A stretch of DNA of 18,196 bases from a bacterium. GTDB lineage: Bacteria; JAMCPX01. This document shows positions 7,501-13,838 of the stretch, piece after piece. Location of the stretch: the NCBI GenBank assembly GCA_027364825.1, contig DAHXOM010000045.1:1-18196 (forward strand), given 5' to 3'. Made by a program: the position numbers and the translations under genes. How positions within the stretch are numbered: position 1 is the first letter of the stretch; each line of letters begins with the position of its first letter. The notes under the pieces are model-generated. The model was not told where the DNA came from and ran no database searches. It saw only the letters and a program-made list of their open reading frames with translations.

Positions 7501-8260
7501 CATCAACACCGTCCTGTCCGAAAAGTAAAATAAGGTCTTCGGGGTCTATGAATCCATTACCGTTTTTATCCGTTATAGTTTGCGACGCATTATTGTACCA
7601 CGCAGAACCGGCTCCGCCTTGTGAAGCATCATAATCAGCTACATTGAAAACACCGTCACGGTTCCAGTCATAACAGGCAAGGTTATAATAACCGCCGTTG
7701 GAAACACAGGCTGTTGTAGCAGAAACAGGACCTGATGCTGTCTGGCACGTACATCCTGTTATAAAGCCACCGGTCACTACTGAAGTATTATAAGGCGGGG
7801 GCAGCTCCCTGTAGTTCAGATGGATCTTATCTGCAAGCTCATGCCTGTTCCATTCTATACCTGAATCGAGTATTGCTATCAGTATGTGCGGATCACCGGT
7901 TGTATACTGCCATGCCCTGTCGGCGCTGAACCCGCTGATACCGTAGAGCTGTTCCGGTGTATTCAGGGACGCTGTTCCCTGCACCAGGTACGGCTCAAAA
8001 CTAAAAAAATTCCAGTCCTCGTCAAGCACGCCTGCGCTTGAGTTATAATACGTGCCGGTGGTGGGACCAAACCCCGGCTCAGCCTTTGCATAATTGGGAT
8101 CCCACGGGAGGTACGGCACCCAGTCGGAACTTTTTATGGAGTTCGGAGTGCCCGGTGTACCGGGCCAGTTTGGATTGCCGCTCTGGGCAAGCACCTTAAT
8201 ACTTGCCAGTAAGCCTGCCGCAAACACCACGACAACTACTGTTACGAGCTTACTCCTCAT
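4562..8260 (-). CDS. Secreted subtilase (S8) with beta-propeller repeats and MYXO-CTERM-like tail
   Basis: A 1232-residue exported protein. Residues 1-26 are a signal peptide (basic MRSK, Val/Ala-rich core, VLAQS). A subtilisin-like domain spans about 110-520: Asp132 in ILDSG, His283 in FGHGSG and Ser442 in TSGM fit the catalytic triad. The usual HGTHVAG is HGSGEAE, GTSMA is TSGMA, and the oxyanion Asn is replaced by Asp375 in ASAADED. Between Asp and His lie a four-Cys segment (170-196) and EF-hand-like calcium loops at 198-209 and 231-242. After about 670 come several FG-GAP/VCBS-type blades (for example VAGDL-like VAVGDLLGNG, DGHVYAWDNQGNMLPGFP). The tail has GCSC (1195-1198), a hydrophobic segment and KRRKRA, a cell-surface sorting signature. 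The ATG has GAGGGGGG seven bases upstream. The gene stands alone between two repeat-rich spacers. Likely a surface-exposed protein; proteolytic activity is uncertain. Confidence 0.88.
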   Translation of the reverse strand: MRSKLVTVVVVVFAAGLLASIKVLAQSGNPNWPGTPGTPNSIKSSDWVPYLPWDPNYAKAEPGFGPTTGTYYNSSAGVLDEDWNFFSFEPYLVQGTASLNTPEQLYGISGFSADRAWQYTTGDPHILIAILDSGIEWNRHELADKIHLNYRELPPPYNTSVVTGGFITGCTCQTASGPVSATTACVSNGGYYNLACYDWNRDGVFNVADYDASQGGAGSAWYNNASQTITDKNGNGFIDPEDLILLFGQDGVDADHNGYARDIAGWNFRDNNNDPWDINGFGHGSGEAEDSSAPANNPSVGSPGVCPKCMFMPVRVGDSFVADSNHFAEGVLFATDSGVRIIQEALGTIDMTAFAQQAIDYAFNHNVVIIASAADEDSMHHNYPADGNHVIMVHAIAPNNLGHPTAPITSFLAFNNCTNYGAHLVLSTPGKSCSSEATGKTSGMAGILESMAFTQGITLTANEVKQILTLTADDINIPNSVPGSANYDPTLYESLPGWDQYFGYGRANLYKAVLSVTTTAIPPEAYFTAPHWFQTIDPVTTPDMDVYGYVNASRASSYDYEVQYGVGVTPSSFITVCQQKGLTAPVSGKLCTINIATIPLYEKPITKVETWTQGGANDYAVTIRVRVFDDQHNNVYELPILSTSDTRLYGEDRREIFVHHDPDLYPNYPIYLGTSLESSPILADIYGTGKDVLLIGGSDGKVYGFDRNGKALPGFPLTTNPLDVFDPANPANHLASPAYAGGTITPASAAILSTVAVGDLLGNGITDIVAATMDGHVYAWDNQGNMLPGFPVHINYTYSDLTNPVFQASVLQSLNCSSSDPKCAPNPQSDIPDHAILASPVLYPLSGKGLDIIMAAEDQHVYIWDGTGTLITDFAVYNKTLPYYRQYTRILSTPAVGDILGNGSVQIALGTNEVYNGATQAYVMNLDGTYAPGWPKQISALYASILPYIGIGIPTSPVVFPYGSGPGLKIAFNPISSEPVIFNPDGSVFQHVAGMFPTNADTSETQEISLMSNMSVGSLSGGDTQLTYGAVGLHIVNMQANGALREPFDHLVSLWDVTNNSYAPYFPRAIEDWQMLNNPVIADINGKNMPDVIEGSAGYQLWAWDANGDIPPGWPKFTGGWMLASAAAGNVDTKSNASAPNTIQWADFHHDLWHTGNYQTVLPVRNGRLAIAAATREGYLYLWKAPGTGSGSTGGCSCNTAGKTRPSDIVLALFIGIMPFLFLFLLKRRKRA

Positions 8261-8342
8261 ATTTTTCCCCCCTCTGTTTATTTGTTATCTGATCTTACCA
8301 ATACCTCTTCCCTCATGGACACATCTTTGCCGGTAAACGCTT

Positions 8343-8440
8343 ATCACTGCGAGCCCGAAGGGCGTGGCAATCTTATTTGTTTACAATAATGTTTTAGATT
8401 GCTTCGTTATCCCGCCTTAGTCGGGACTCCTCGCAATGAC
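8343..8440. repeat. Inverted-repeat element, GTCATTGCGAG type (about 98 bp)
   Basis: Outer arms TCACTGCGAG (8344-8353) and CTCGCAATGA (8430-8439) are inverted copies with one mismatch. Inner arms GCAATCT (8367-8373) and AGATTGC (8396-8402) are perfect. Two small hairpins lie inside: GCCC-GAA-GGGC (8353-8363) and TCCCG...CGGGA (8410-8426). This is the GTCATTGCGAGG...GAAGCAATC pattern I know as an abundant non-coding repeat in deltaproteobacterial and related genomes. It encodes nothing. It sits 30 bases beyond the FadH-like stop and 83 bases upstream of the subtilase ATG, so it might also end FadH-like transcription. Confidence 0.75.
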
Positions 8441-8469
8441 GCTTCCGTTCTCCATAGCTTTCTGCCGGT

Positions 8470-10488
8470 TTATATCGTCAATGCCAGCTCAAACCCTTGC
8501 TTTATGGCATCCAGCGCCTTGGCTGCGGACTTTGCATCCCCGATAACGTGGATACGTTTGTCCTTCAACCTTGAGAAAGGATTATACGGAATTACACCGG
8601 TTGCCAGGACAATAGTGCCCGCATCAAATGCCTGGGTCTGACTGTTATTCTCGGCAAAAACCTTACCTTCCTCTATCCTGGTGACCTTTGTATTGGTGTA
8701 CATCTTAACACCGCGCCTCTTCAATTGCTGCATAATGGGCCACCGGGTAGACCTGCCGATATCTTTGCCGGTCTTATCCAGCATTTCAAGCATGATCACC
8801 TTCCTTGTCGATTGCTTGAGGAGCTGCTGGACCAGCAGGGGATCCTCCGCATCGTTTTCAAGCAGGAACCGTGCTGTTTTTTCATTCATGGTGCCGTCTT
8901 CCGTAAGGTACAGTGCGACATCGCATCCCACTGCCCCTCCACCGATGATCACGATGTTCTCCGAGGTACCCGGGAACTCGCTCGATAGAATGTCCCATGC
9001 AAGCCGCACATACCCGGCATCGATACCGTCTTCAAGGCCTTCTATAGGAGGTATGAGCGGTGCCGCGCCCGTTGCTACGATAATCTCGTCAGCTTTGAGT
9101 TTTGAAAGGCTGTTCTTATTGATAGATTTTCCGAGATGGAGGTTTACTCCGTGGTGCTCAAGCTGATGTGCATAATAGAGCAGCAGGTCATAGAACCCCT
9201 CTTTGTCCGGTACAACGCTTGCAAGGTTGAATTGCCCGCCGATCCACTGCTCTTTTTCATACAGGTCTACCTTGTGTCCCCGTTTTGCAAGTGTCACTGC
9301 AGCCTCAAGACCGCCGGGACCTGCCCCTACCACTGCGACCTTTTTAGGCTTCCTGGCCTTGCTGATCTTTATCTCGTGTTCCCTTCCGACAATGGGGTTT
9401 ACCAGACATCCCGCAGGAAGGCCGTTAAATATATTGTCAAAACACCCCTGGTTGCAGGCTATGCAGGAGTTTATCTCGTGGAGTTCGCCTTTGCGTGCTT
9501 TCTCGGGAAACATCGGATCCGCTATTAATGCTCTGCCCATGACAATCATATCTGCCCAGCCGTCATTGATAAACCGATCCGCAAGCTTTGGATCGTTGAT
9601 CCTGTTCGACGCTATGACAGGGACATGTACAGCCTGTTTCACCTTCATCGCAAGATACGAGAACGCGCCCTCGGGAACAGAAAAGGTAAGCTGAGGGACA
9701 TGGGTCTCATGCCAGCCGCCGGTTATATTGAATCCATTGATGCCGGCCTTGTCCAGCGCCTTTGCAAACTCGACTGTTTCGTTTATCGTGTTGCTTCCCC
9801 TGACGAAGTCACTGCCCGACAGCCTCATGATAATTGCGAAGTTGTCTCCGGTTGCCTCCCGTATCTTTTTATATACCTCGATACCGAAACGCATCCTGTT
9901 TTCGAACGAGCCCCCGTATTCATCGGTCCTCTGGTTTGTCAGGGGCGAAAGGAACTGGCATATCAAATAACCCGCAGATGCAAGGATCTCGATACCGTCC
10001 ATGCCTGCCTTTTTCGCTCGCAGCGCTGCGTCCGCATAGTACTGCTGGATCTGCTTTATCCCGTCCGTTGTCAAAGGCCTCGGGGCTTCATTGGTAAGCT
10101 TCGAAGGCACTGCCGATGCCGAGACAGGTGTTTCATTGTTTATCATCCATGACGCCACATACCGTCCGGCATGATAGAGCTGTGCAAATACTTTTGTGCC
10201 GTGGGCATGGAGATTTTTTGTCAGAGCAGTCATCCCCGGCACAAAGTCGTCCGTATCGAGCCGGATCATGAAATGACCGCCGCCGACCTTATCGATGGTA
10301 CAGCCTCCTACCACGATCAACCCGGCGCCTCCCTTTGCCCTGTTTTCGTAAAACGCCGTCATCTGGTCGGTAACATAGCCTTCCGGCGTGTAGTTTAAAT
10401 GCATGGCCGGGAAAACGATCCTATTTTTTATTTCAAGATTGTTTATCCTTACGGGACTAAACAGAGTGCTAAAATATGTGCTGTTCAT
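8470..10488 (-). CDS. 2,4-dienoyl-CoA reductase / NADH:flavin oxidoreductase (FadH-like)
   Basis: A 672-residue protein, the same length as E. coli FadH, which reduces 2,4-dienoyl-CoA using NADPH during oxidation of unsaturated fatty acids. Residues 1-370 form an old-yellow-enzyme FMN barrel with HAGRY (106-110). Tyr174 in SAGYLICQF and His260 in GGWHETHVP match the FadH catalytic Tyr and His. Cys342, 345, 349 and 361 (CIACNQGC...C) bind a 4Fe-4S cluster with FadH spacing. Then come an FAD-binding VAVVGAGPGGLEAA (384-397) and a second nucleotide-binding VIIGGGAVGCDVALYL. The start is ATG at 10488: a longer frame from TTG at 10500 begins inside the ribosome-binding site GGAGG. Neighbouring FadL channels favour a lipid role. 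Bile-acid BaiCD/BaiH, enoate reductases and trimethylamine dehydrogenase share this layout, so the substrate is not fixed. Confidence 0.88.
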   Translation of the reverse strand: MNSTYFSTLFSPVRINNLEIKNRIVFPAMHLNYTPEGYVTDQMTAFYENRAKGGAGLIVVGGCTIDKVGGGHFMIRLDTDDFVPGMTALTKNLHAHGTKVFAQLYHAGRYVASWMINNETPVSASAVPSKLTNEAPRPLTTDGIKQIQQYYADAALRAKKAGMDGIEILASAGYLICQFLSPLTNQRTDEYGGSFENRMRFGIEVYKKIREATGDNFAIIMRLSGSDFVRGSNTINETVEFAKALDKAGINGFNITGGWHETHVPQLTFSVPEGAFSYLAMKVKQAVHVPVIASNRINDPKLADRFINDGWADMIVMGRALIADPMFPEKARKGELHEINSCIACNQGCFDNIFNGLPAGCLVNPIVGREHEIKISKARKPKKVAVVGAGPGGLEAAVTLAKRGHKVDLYEKEQWIGGQFNLASVVPDKEGFYDLLLYYAHQLEHHGVNLHLGKSINKNSLSKLKADEIIVATGAAPLIPPIEGLEDGIDAGYVRLAWDILSSEFPGTSENIVIIGGGAVGCDVALYLTEDGTMNEKTARFLLENDAEDPLLVQQLLKQSTRKVIMLEMLDKTGKDIGRSTRWPIMQQLKRRGVKMYTNTKVTRIEEGKVFAENNSQTQAFDAGTIVLATGVIPYNPFSRLKDKRIHVIGDAKSAAKALDAIKQGFELALTI

Positions 10489-10493
10489 TTGTT

Positions 10494-10498
10494 CCTCC
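10494..10498 (-). promoter_or_regulatory. Ribosome-binding site deciding the FadH-like start
   Basis: GGAGG on the minus strand lies five bases before the ATG at 10488. It overlaps the TTG at 10500 that would otherwise extend the protein by four residues (MEEQ), so the ATG is the start. Confidence 0.75.
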
Positions 10499-10507
10499 AA
10501 TTTTTAG

Positions 10508-10536
10508 CCTATACCTCATCACGCATTCGATGTCTA
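10508..10536 (-). promoter_or_regulatory. Possible sigma-70 promoter for the FadH-like gene
   Basis: TAGACA (10531-10536, five of six to TTGACA), a 17-base spacer and TATAGG (10508-10513, four of six to TATAAT) on the minus strand. The predicted start near 10501 would leave only about 12 untranslated bases, which do hold the GGAGG. Found by eye. Confidence 0.35.
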
Positions 10537-10561
10537 TAAAAATATAGTCGATGACGGGTCT

Positions 10562-11296
10562 CTATTTGACTCCGCAGCTCGGACAATGAGGATTTTTTTG
10601 CAGGGGAAATGTCCTGAACTGTGTAGTCTCTCCTTCCCATACCAGTAATTTGTTCTTGAGCGGCTTCCCTATGCCGGTGAGGTATTTTATGGCCTCAAGC
10701 GCCTGAAGGGACCCGATGACCCCGGGTGTAGCTCCCAGTACCGGGAAAACCTCCTTGGGAGGGGCCTCTTCAAAAATACATTTCAAGCACGGGGTTTCAG
10801 GGGAATGCAAAAAGGACAGCCTCCCCTCGATGCCCCATATACTGCCGTAAACCATGGGGATATGTTTCCGGATCGCACAATCGTTCAGGAGATAGCGTGT
10901 CGGGAAATTATCCATACAGTCCAGGATAATATCGGCATTGCCCACCAGCTTGTCCACATTGTCTTCAACGATCTTATCCGTAACCGCGGTTACCGTTATG
11001 TTCGGGTTAAGCCTCTCGAGTGTCATCTTTGCGGATACAGCCTTATTGGTACCGATCCTCGTGTGGTCGTGCAGTATCTGGCGGTTGAGGTTCGAGAGGT
11101 CCGGCGAATCAAAATCGCAGATAACAATATTGCCTATACCGGCAACCGCAAGATAGATCGAAACAGGCGAACCGAGCCCTCCGGCGCCTGCAATAAAGAC
11201 GGTTGAAGCCTTGAGCTTTTCCTGTGTGGATTCACCCCATCCGTCCATCATCATCTGCCGCGTGTAACGTTTTTTTTCATCTTCTGTCAGCGTCAT
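10562..11296 (-). CDS. ThiF/MoeB/HesA-family adenylyltransferase
   Basis: A 244-residue E1-like enzyme. Its family adenylates the C-terminal glycine of small ubiquitin-like sulfur carriers such as ThiS and MoaD. A Rossmann ATP site GAGGLGSP (37-44), acidic DFD (61-63), NLNRQ (69-73), Lys85 and DCMDNFPTR (126-134) are all present, as are paired zinc cysteines Cys170/Cys173 and Cys238/Cys241. By eye alignment, the cysteine that follows the first zinc pair in ThiF and MoeB (before AG-VVGP/AG-VMAP) is not present: the segment reads KEVFPVLGATPGVIG. The ATG follows a clear GGGAGGTAG. No ThiS, MoaD, JAMM peptidase or cofactor gene is in the window, so the specific pathway is open. An inverted-repeat element lies immediately upstream, before the lipid-kinase gene. 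Confidence 0.88.
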   Translation of the reverse strand: MTLTEDEKKRYTRQMMMDGWGESTQEKLKASTVFIAGAGGLGSPVSIYLAVAGIGNIVICDFDSPDLSNLNRQILHDHTRIGTNKAVSAKMTLERLNPNITVTAVTDKIVEDNVDKLVGNADIILDCMDNFPTRYLLNDCAIRKHIPMVYGSIWGIEGRLSFLHSPETPCLKCIFEEAPPKEVFPVLGATPGVIGSLQALEAIKYLTGIGKPLKNKLLVWEGETTQFRTFPLQKNPHCPSCGVK

Positions 11297-11335
11297 TCTC
11301 TACCTCCCTGGTATTGAAAAGTTAAAATTCCATTC

Positions 11336-11461
11336 ACGAACTGTGCTTGCCCCGTTAGAAAGCCCCGCCATGTATGATGGGGATACTATAATAATTTTTA
11401 AATTCCTTATAGGAAGGTCGTGGTTTAAAGCACGTTCTTCCTAACGGGGTAAACTGTTCGT
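11336..11461. repeat. Inverted-repeat (MITE-like) element, CCCCGTTAGAAAG family
   Basis: Imperfect terminal inverted repeats of about 25 bases: left ACGAAC...CCCCGTTAGAAAG (11336-11362) and right CTTCCTAACGGGG...GTTCGT (11437-11461). Inside, GGAAGGTCGTG (11412-11422) pairs with CACGTTCTTCC (11431-11441), 10 of 11 pairs with one G-T, and CCCC...GGGG arms form a second hairpin near 11363-11383. There is no coding frame. The right end overlaps the last codons and the TAG stop of the lipid-kinase gene (11441-11443). The 18 bases at 11437-11454 recur with one change at 18179-18196, and part recurs at 4521-4532. Whether it is a mobile element, a structured RNA or a terminator is undecided. Confidence 0.6.
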
Positions 11462-12490
11462 ATGATTTACAATAAGATTTACATTCAGCCAATGCCTGAA
11501 TGTAAAACCAATCATATTGGTCCTCACGGACTCCGGTACGACAAGAAAATTGATTACAGGCCCTTCTTCTATCGTTACATCAGTATACCCGTTGTCCGAT
11601 AATTCTCCATCAATACCATAACCGCTGTCCGATTGTACAGTCACTTTCTGTGCGACACCGTTGAATGCCTTTTCGTGGAGCAGCCTGCCGCTCGATAATG
11701 CCCGTATGTTGGTTATTATGGAAAAAGAATCCATGGACACCGACAGGAAATAGAAGTTGTCGATGCCCTTTTTTTCTGGCCGGTAGAAAGGCCTGAACCA
11801 GAGCACAAGTTTTTGAAGTACGGATGCGACCGATAACAGGGTTTTATTGTACGGATATGCCTTACCGTCTATGGTGATATGCGACCGGATCTTTTCAAAA
11901 AAGAACCTCCCCTTTTGTGTCCCCAGAATAAAATTCCCTATGATCGTTGTCGTAAGGTTCGCCGCAGTCTGAAAGCTCGGGTTGCCGGTAGCATAATATT
12001 CCTTCTGTATTTTATAAACAATGCCATTGGAGAATGTGAACCCGTACCGGACTCCAAGAGCTGCGTCTTTTATTTTTAAAATCTTCAGAGGTATCGTAGA
12101 GAGCTGTTCTTCTCCGTTGTTGAATGAACGGATGTGATTCGTGATGATTCGCACCGTTTCCAGGGGGGATTTTCTTATGCCGAGATTATTTGCGACCATG
12201 TTCATGGTGCCGCCCCGTAACGGCAGAATTACCGGGATCTTTTCGTGGGGTAAATGCCGTATCAGCTCGGTTATGGTCATCTGCAGTGTACCGTCCCCTC
12301 CGTTCAGAATAAGCAGGTTGACACCCTCTCTTTTTATCAGATCGACGACAGTGGCAAGCTCGTCCACAGAGTATGTGTCCATGATAAAGGTACCTTCCTT
12401 TGCATAGGGAGCAAATTTATCTTTATTGTATGCGCCTTTCCTGTTTTTACCGGCATTCATATTGTTGACGATACAGCAGCGCAGTATCAT
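11441..12490 (-). CDS. Diacylglycerol/sphingolipid-kinase catalytic-domain protein
   Basis: A 349-residue protein of the DAGKc (YegS/DgkB/LCB5) family, which phosphorylates lipid alcohols such as diacylglycerol with ATP at the inner membrane. Seen: N-terminal beta strand and NNMNAGKNRKG (9-19), the nucleotide motif ILNGGDGT (61-68), PLRGGTMNMVANNLG (90-104; other members often have GTxND here), and a C-terminal half with YGIDGE, typical of the family's second domain. No transmembrane helix is evident. It starts 70 bases after the second FadL gene, with a GGGGG stretch before the ATG. The last residues (TNSLPR) and the stop are encoded by the arm of an inverted-repeat element, so the native C-terminus may have been altered. 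The actual lipid substrate is unknown. Confidence 0.82.
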   Translation of the reverse strand: MILRCCIVNNMNAGKNRKGAYNKDKFAPYAKEGTFIMDTYSVDELATVVDLIKREGVNLLILNGGDGTLQMTITELIRHLPHEKIPVILPLRGGTMNMVANNLGIRKSPLETVRIITNHIRSFNNGEEQLSTIPLKILKIKDAALGVRYGFTFSNGIVYKIQKEYYATGNPSFQTAANLTTTIIGNFILGTQKGRFFFEKIRSHITIDGKAYPYNKTLLSVASVLQKLVLWFRPFYRPEKKGIDNFYFLSVSMDSFSIITNIRALSSGRLLHEKAFNGVAQKVTVQSDSGYGIDGELSDNGYTDVTIEEGPVINFLVVPESVRTNMIGFTFRHWLNVNLIVNHTNSLPR

Positions 12491-12560
12491 TGAAAGCCCC
12501 CGGTATACTGCTTACACCCACGGGGTATGGCCTCAGCCGCGTATGCCGGAGTACCGCAGT

Positions 12561-13838
12561 TTACCATACAAACCTGCATTCAATCCCTGCATCAAACACA
12601 CTACCCCCGAAAGAATAACCCTGCTGGTATTGGGCTACCTGCTGTGTCTTATGTACGTATCCGGTCTGAAACAATGTATCCTGCACATAAGCGCTCACGG
12701 TAATCGGTGCCTGCCAGAATCCGGCTTTTTTGAACGTATATCCTGCGCCGAGCGATATAAGATGCTTATTGCTGTCGAGGAAATTTGTTGCGCCTGTTTG
12801 GTCCGTCACAGGGCTTCTTATGAATGCGTAACCTCCGGATAAACGTATATTGTCCTTGATCCGGTACCGCATACCGAGCCTCGGAACAACGGTATCAAAT
12901 AAGCTCGTCTGCGGCATCCCATCTCCCTGTTCATCGACGAAATCAGACCAGCGGATGTATGCGGCATCAAGAGAAACAAGCAGGCCCTGTTTTGCAAACC
13001 GATACGAGACACCGATCGAATATTGTTCGGGGGAAAAAAACCTTACATAGTTAAAGGACTGCGTATAGATGAGAAGACCGGACACAGAAAGGTTATTCAC
13101 CCCGTAATCGTTAAATCTCGTTTCCGCCCTGTAATTGAGTCCGATTTTTAAGCCGTTTCCTGTATTTATCATGACCCCTGCAACCGGTGCGGCCTTTATG
13201 AGTATCACGTTGTCCTCGGTATGATAGAAGGAAGCCTGGATAAAATTCACGTTTGTGATCGTTCTGGAAGCTGCATAGATGTTTGCTCCGGCACCTATGG
13301 CCAGGTGATCGCTCAACCGGTACGCAGCATCCGCGAGAAAACCGAATATCCTGTTCTGGTTATCGTAAAAAACAAAATACCGGTCTGTTGCCGTGTTGCG
13401 CTCTTTCCACCCTATGATCGCATCTGTCGGGGAATAGAATGCAAATCCGAAATAAACCCTTCTTTCCGGCAGTAGACCCGCGAGTGCAGACGGTCCCATG
13501 GTAAGACCGAGTTGTTCAAACGTAAGAGGAGCGATGTCTGCAGAACTCTTGGCGGAACCGGGATTCTTCGTCCACAACATGTTTGCTATATATCCGGAAC
13601 CGATGGAAAGGGACGTTCCCCGCCGGTCATGTCCGAACACAGGACGCCGCTGGAATGCAAGACCACCGGGATTATAATAGCAGGCGGAAAAGTCGTCCGC
13701 AACGCCGGTGTACGCGCCGCTCATGGAAAGGGCATTTGCACCGAGACCGAAATTCGATGCGATATCGGCATGCGCTGTGCCGCCCGACACGGCCATCAAA
13801 CAAAACAAACAGATCATGTGCAAACGCATGGTTCTCAT
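12561..13838 (-). CDS. FadL/OmpP1-type outer membrane channel, second copy
   Basis: A 425-residue outer-membrane beta-barrel of the OmpP1/FadL/TodX family, which takes up long-chain fatty acids or hydrophobic aromatics. Starting from MRTMRLHM, the signal peptide ends at TAHA before DIASNFGLG. Next come GANALSMSGAYTGVADDFSACYYNPGGLAF, containing the family YYNP(A/G)GL element, then alternating strands, GYAFIRSP and a final aromatic residue near the C-terminus (ECRFVW). The longer frame from 13871 overlaps the upstream gene by 37 bases. ATG at 13838 makes an ATGA overlap with the upstream stop and gives a cleaner signal peptide, so I chose it; ATG at 13829 is also possible. It is a diverged tandem paralogue of the preceding gene. 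The 70-base spacer to the lipid kinase holds no clear promoter. Confidence 0.85.
   Translation of the reverse strand: MRTMRLHMICLFCLMAVSGGTAHADIASNFGLGANALSMSGAYTGVADDFSACYYNPGGLAFQRRPVFGHDRRGTSLSIGSGYIANMLWTKNPGSAKSSADIAPLTFEQLGLTMGPSALAGLLPERRVYFGFAFYSPTDAIIGWKERNTATDRYFVFYDNQNRIFGFLADAAYRLSDHLAIGAGANIYAASRTITNVNFIQASFYHTEDNVILIKAAPVAGVMINTGNGLKIGLNYRAETRFNDYGVNNLSVSGLLIYTQSFNYVRFFSPEQYSIGVSYRFAKQGLLVSLDAAYIRWSDFVDEQGDGMPQTSLFDTVVPRLGMRYRIKDNIRLSGGYAFIRSPVTDQTGATNFLDSNKHLISLGAGYTFKKAGFWQAPITVSAYVQDTLFQTGYVHKTQQVAQYQQGYSFGGSVFDAGIECRFVW

Noticed and set aside
8261..8342. Riboswitch or promoter in the leader of the subtilase gene
   Set aside because: A CGGCAAAG string recalled the c-di-GMP riboswitch, but the other conserved parts are missing; no -35/-10 pair with good spacing was found either.
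12491..12560. Attenuator-like folding in the spacer before the lipid kinase gene
   Set aside because: Several short GGTA/TACC and CCC/GGG pairings exist, but none makes a stable or exclusive structure.
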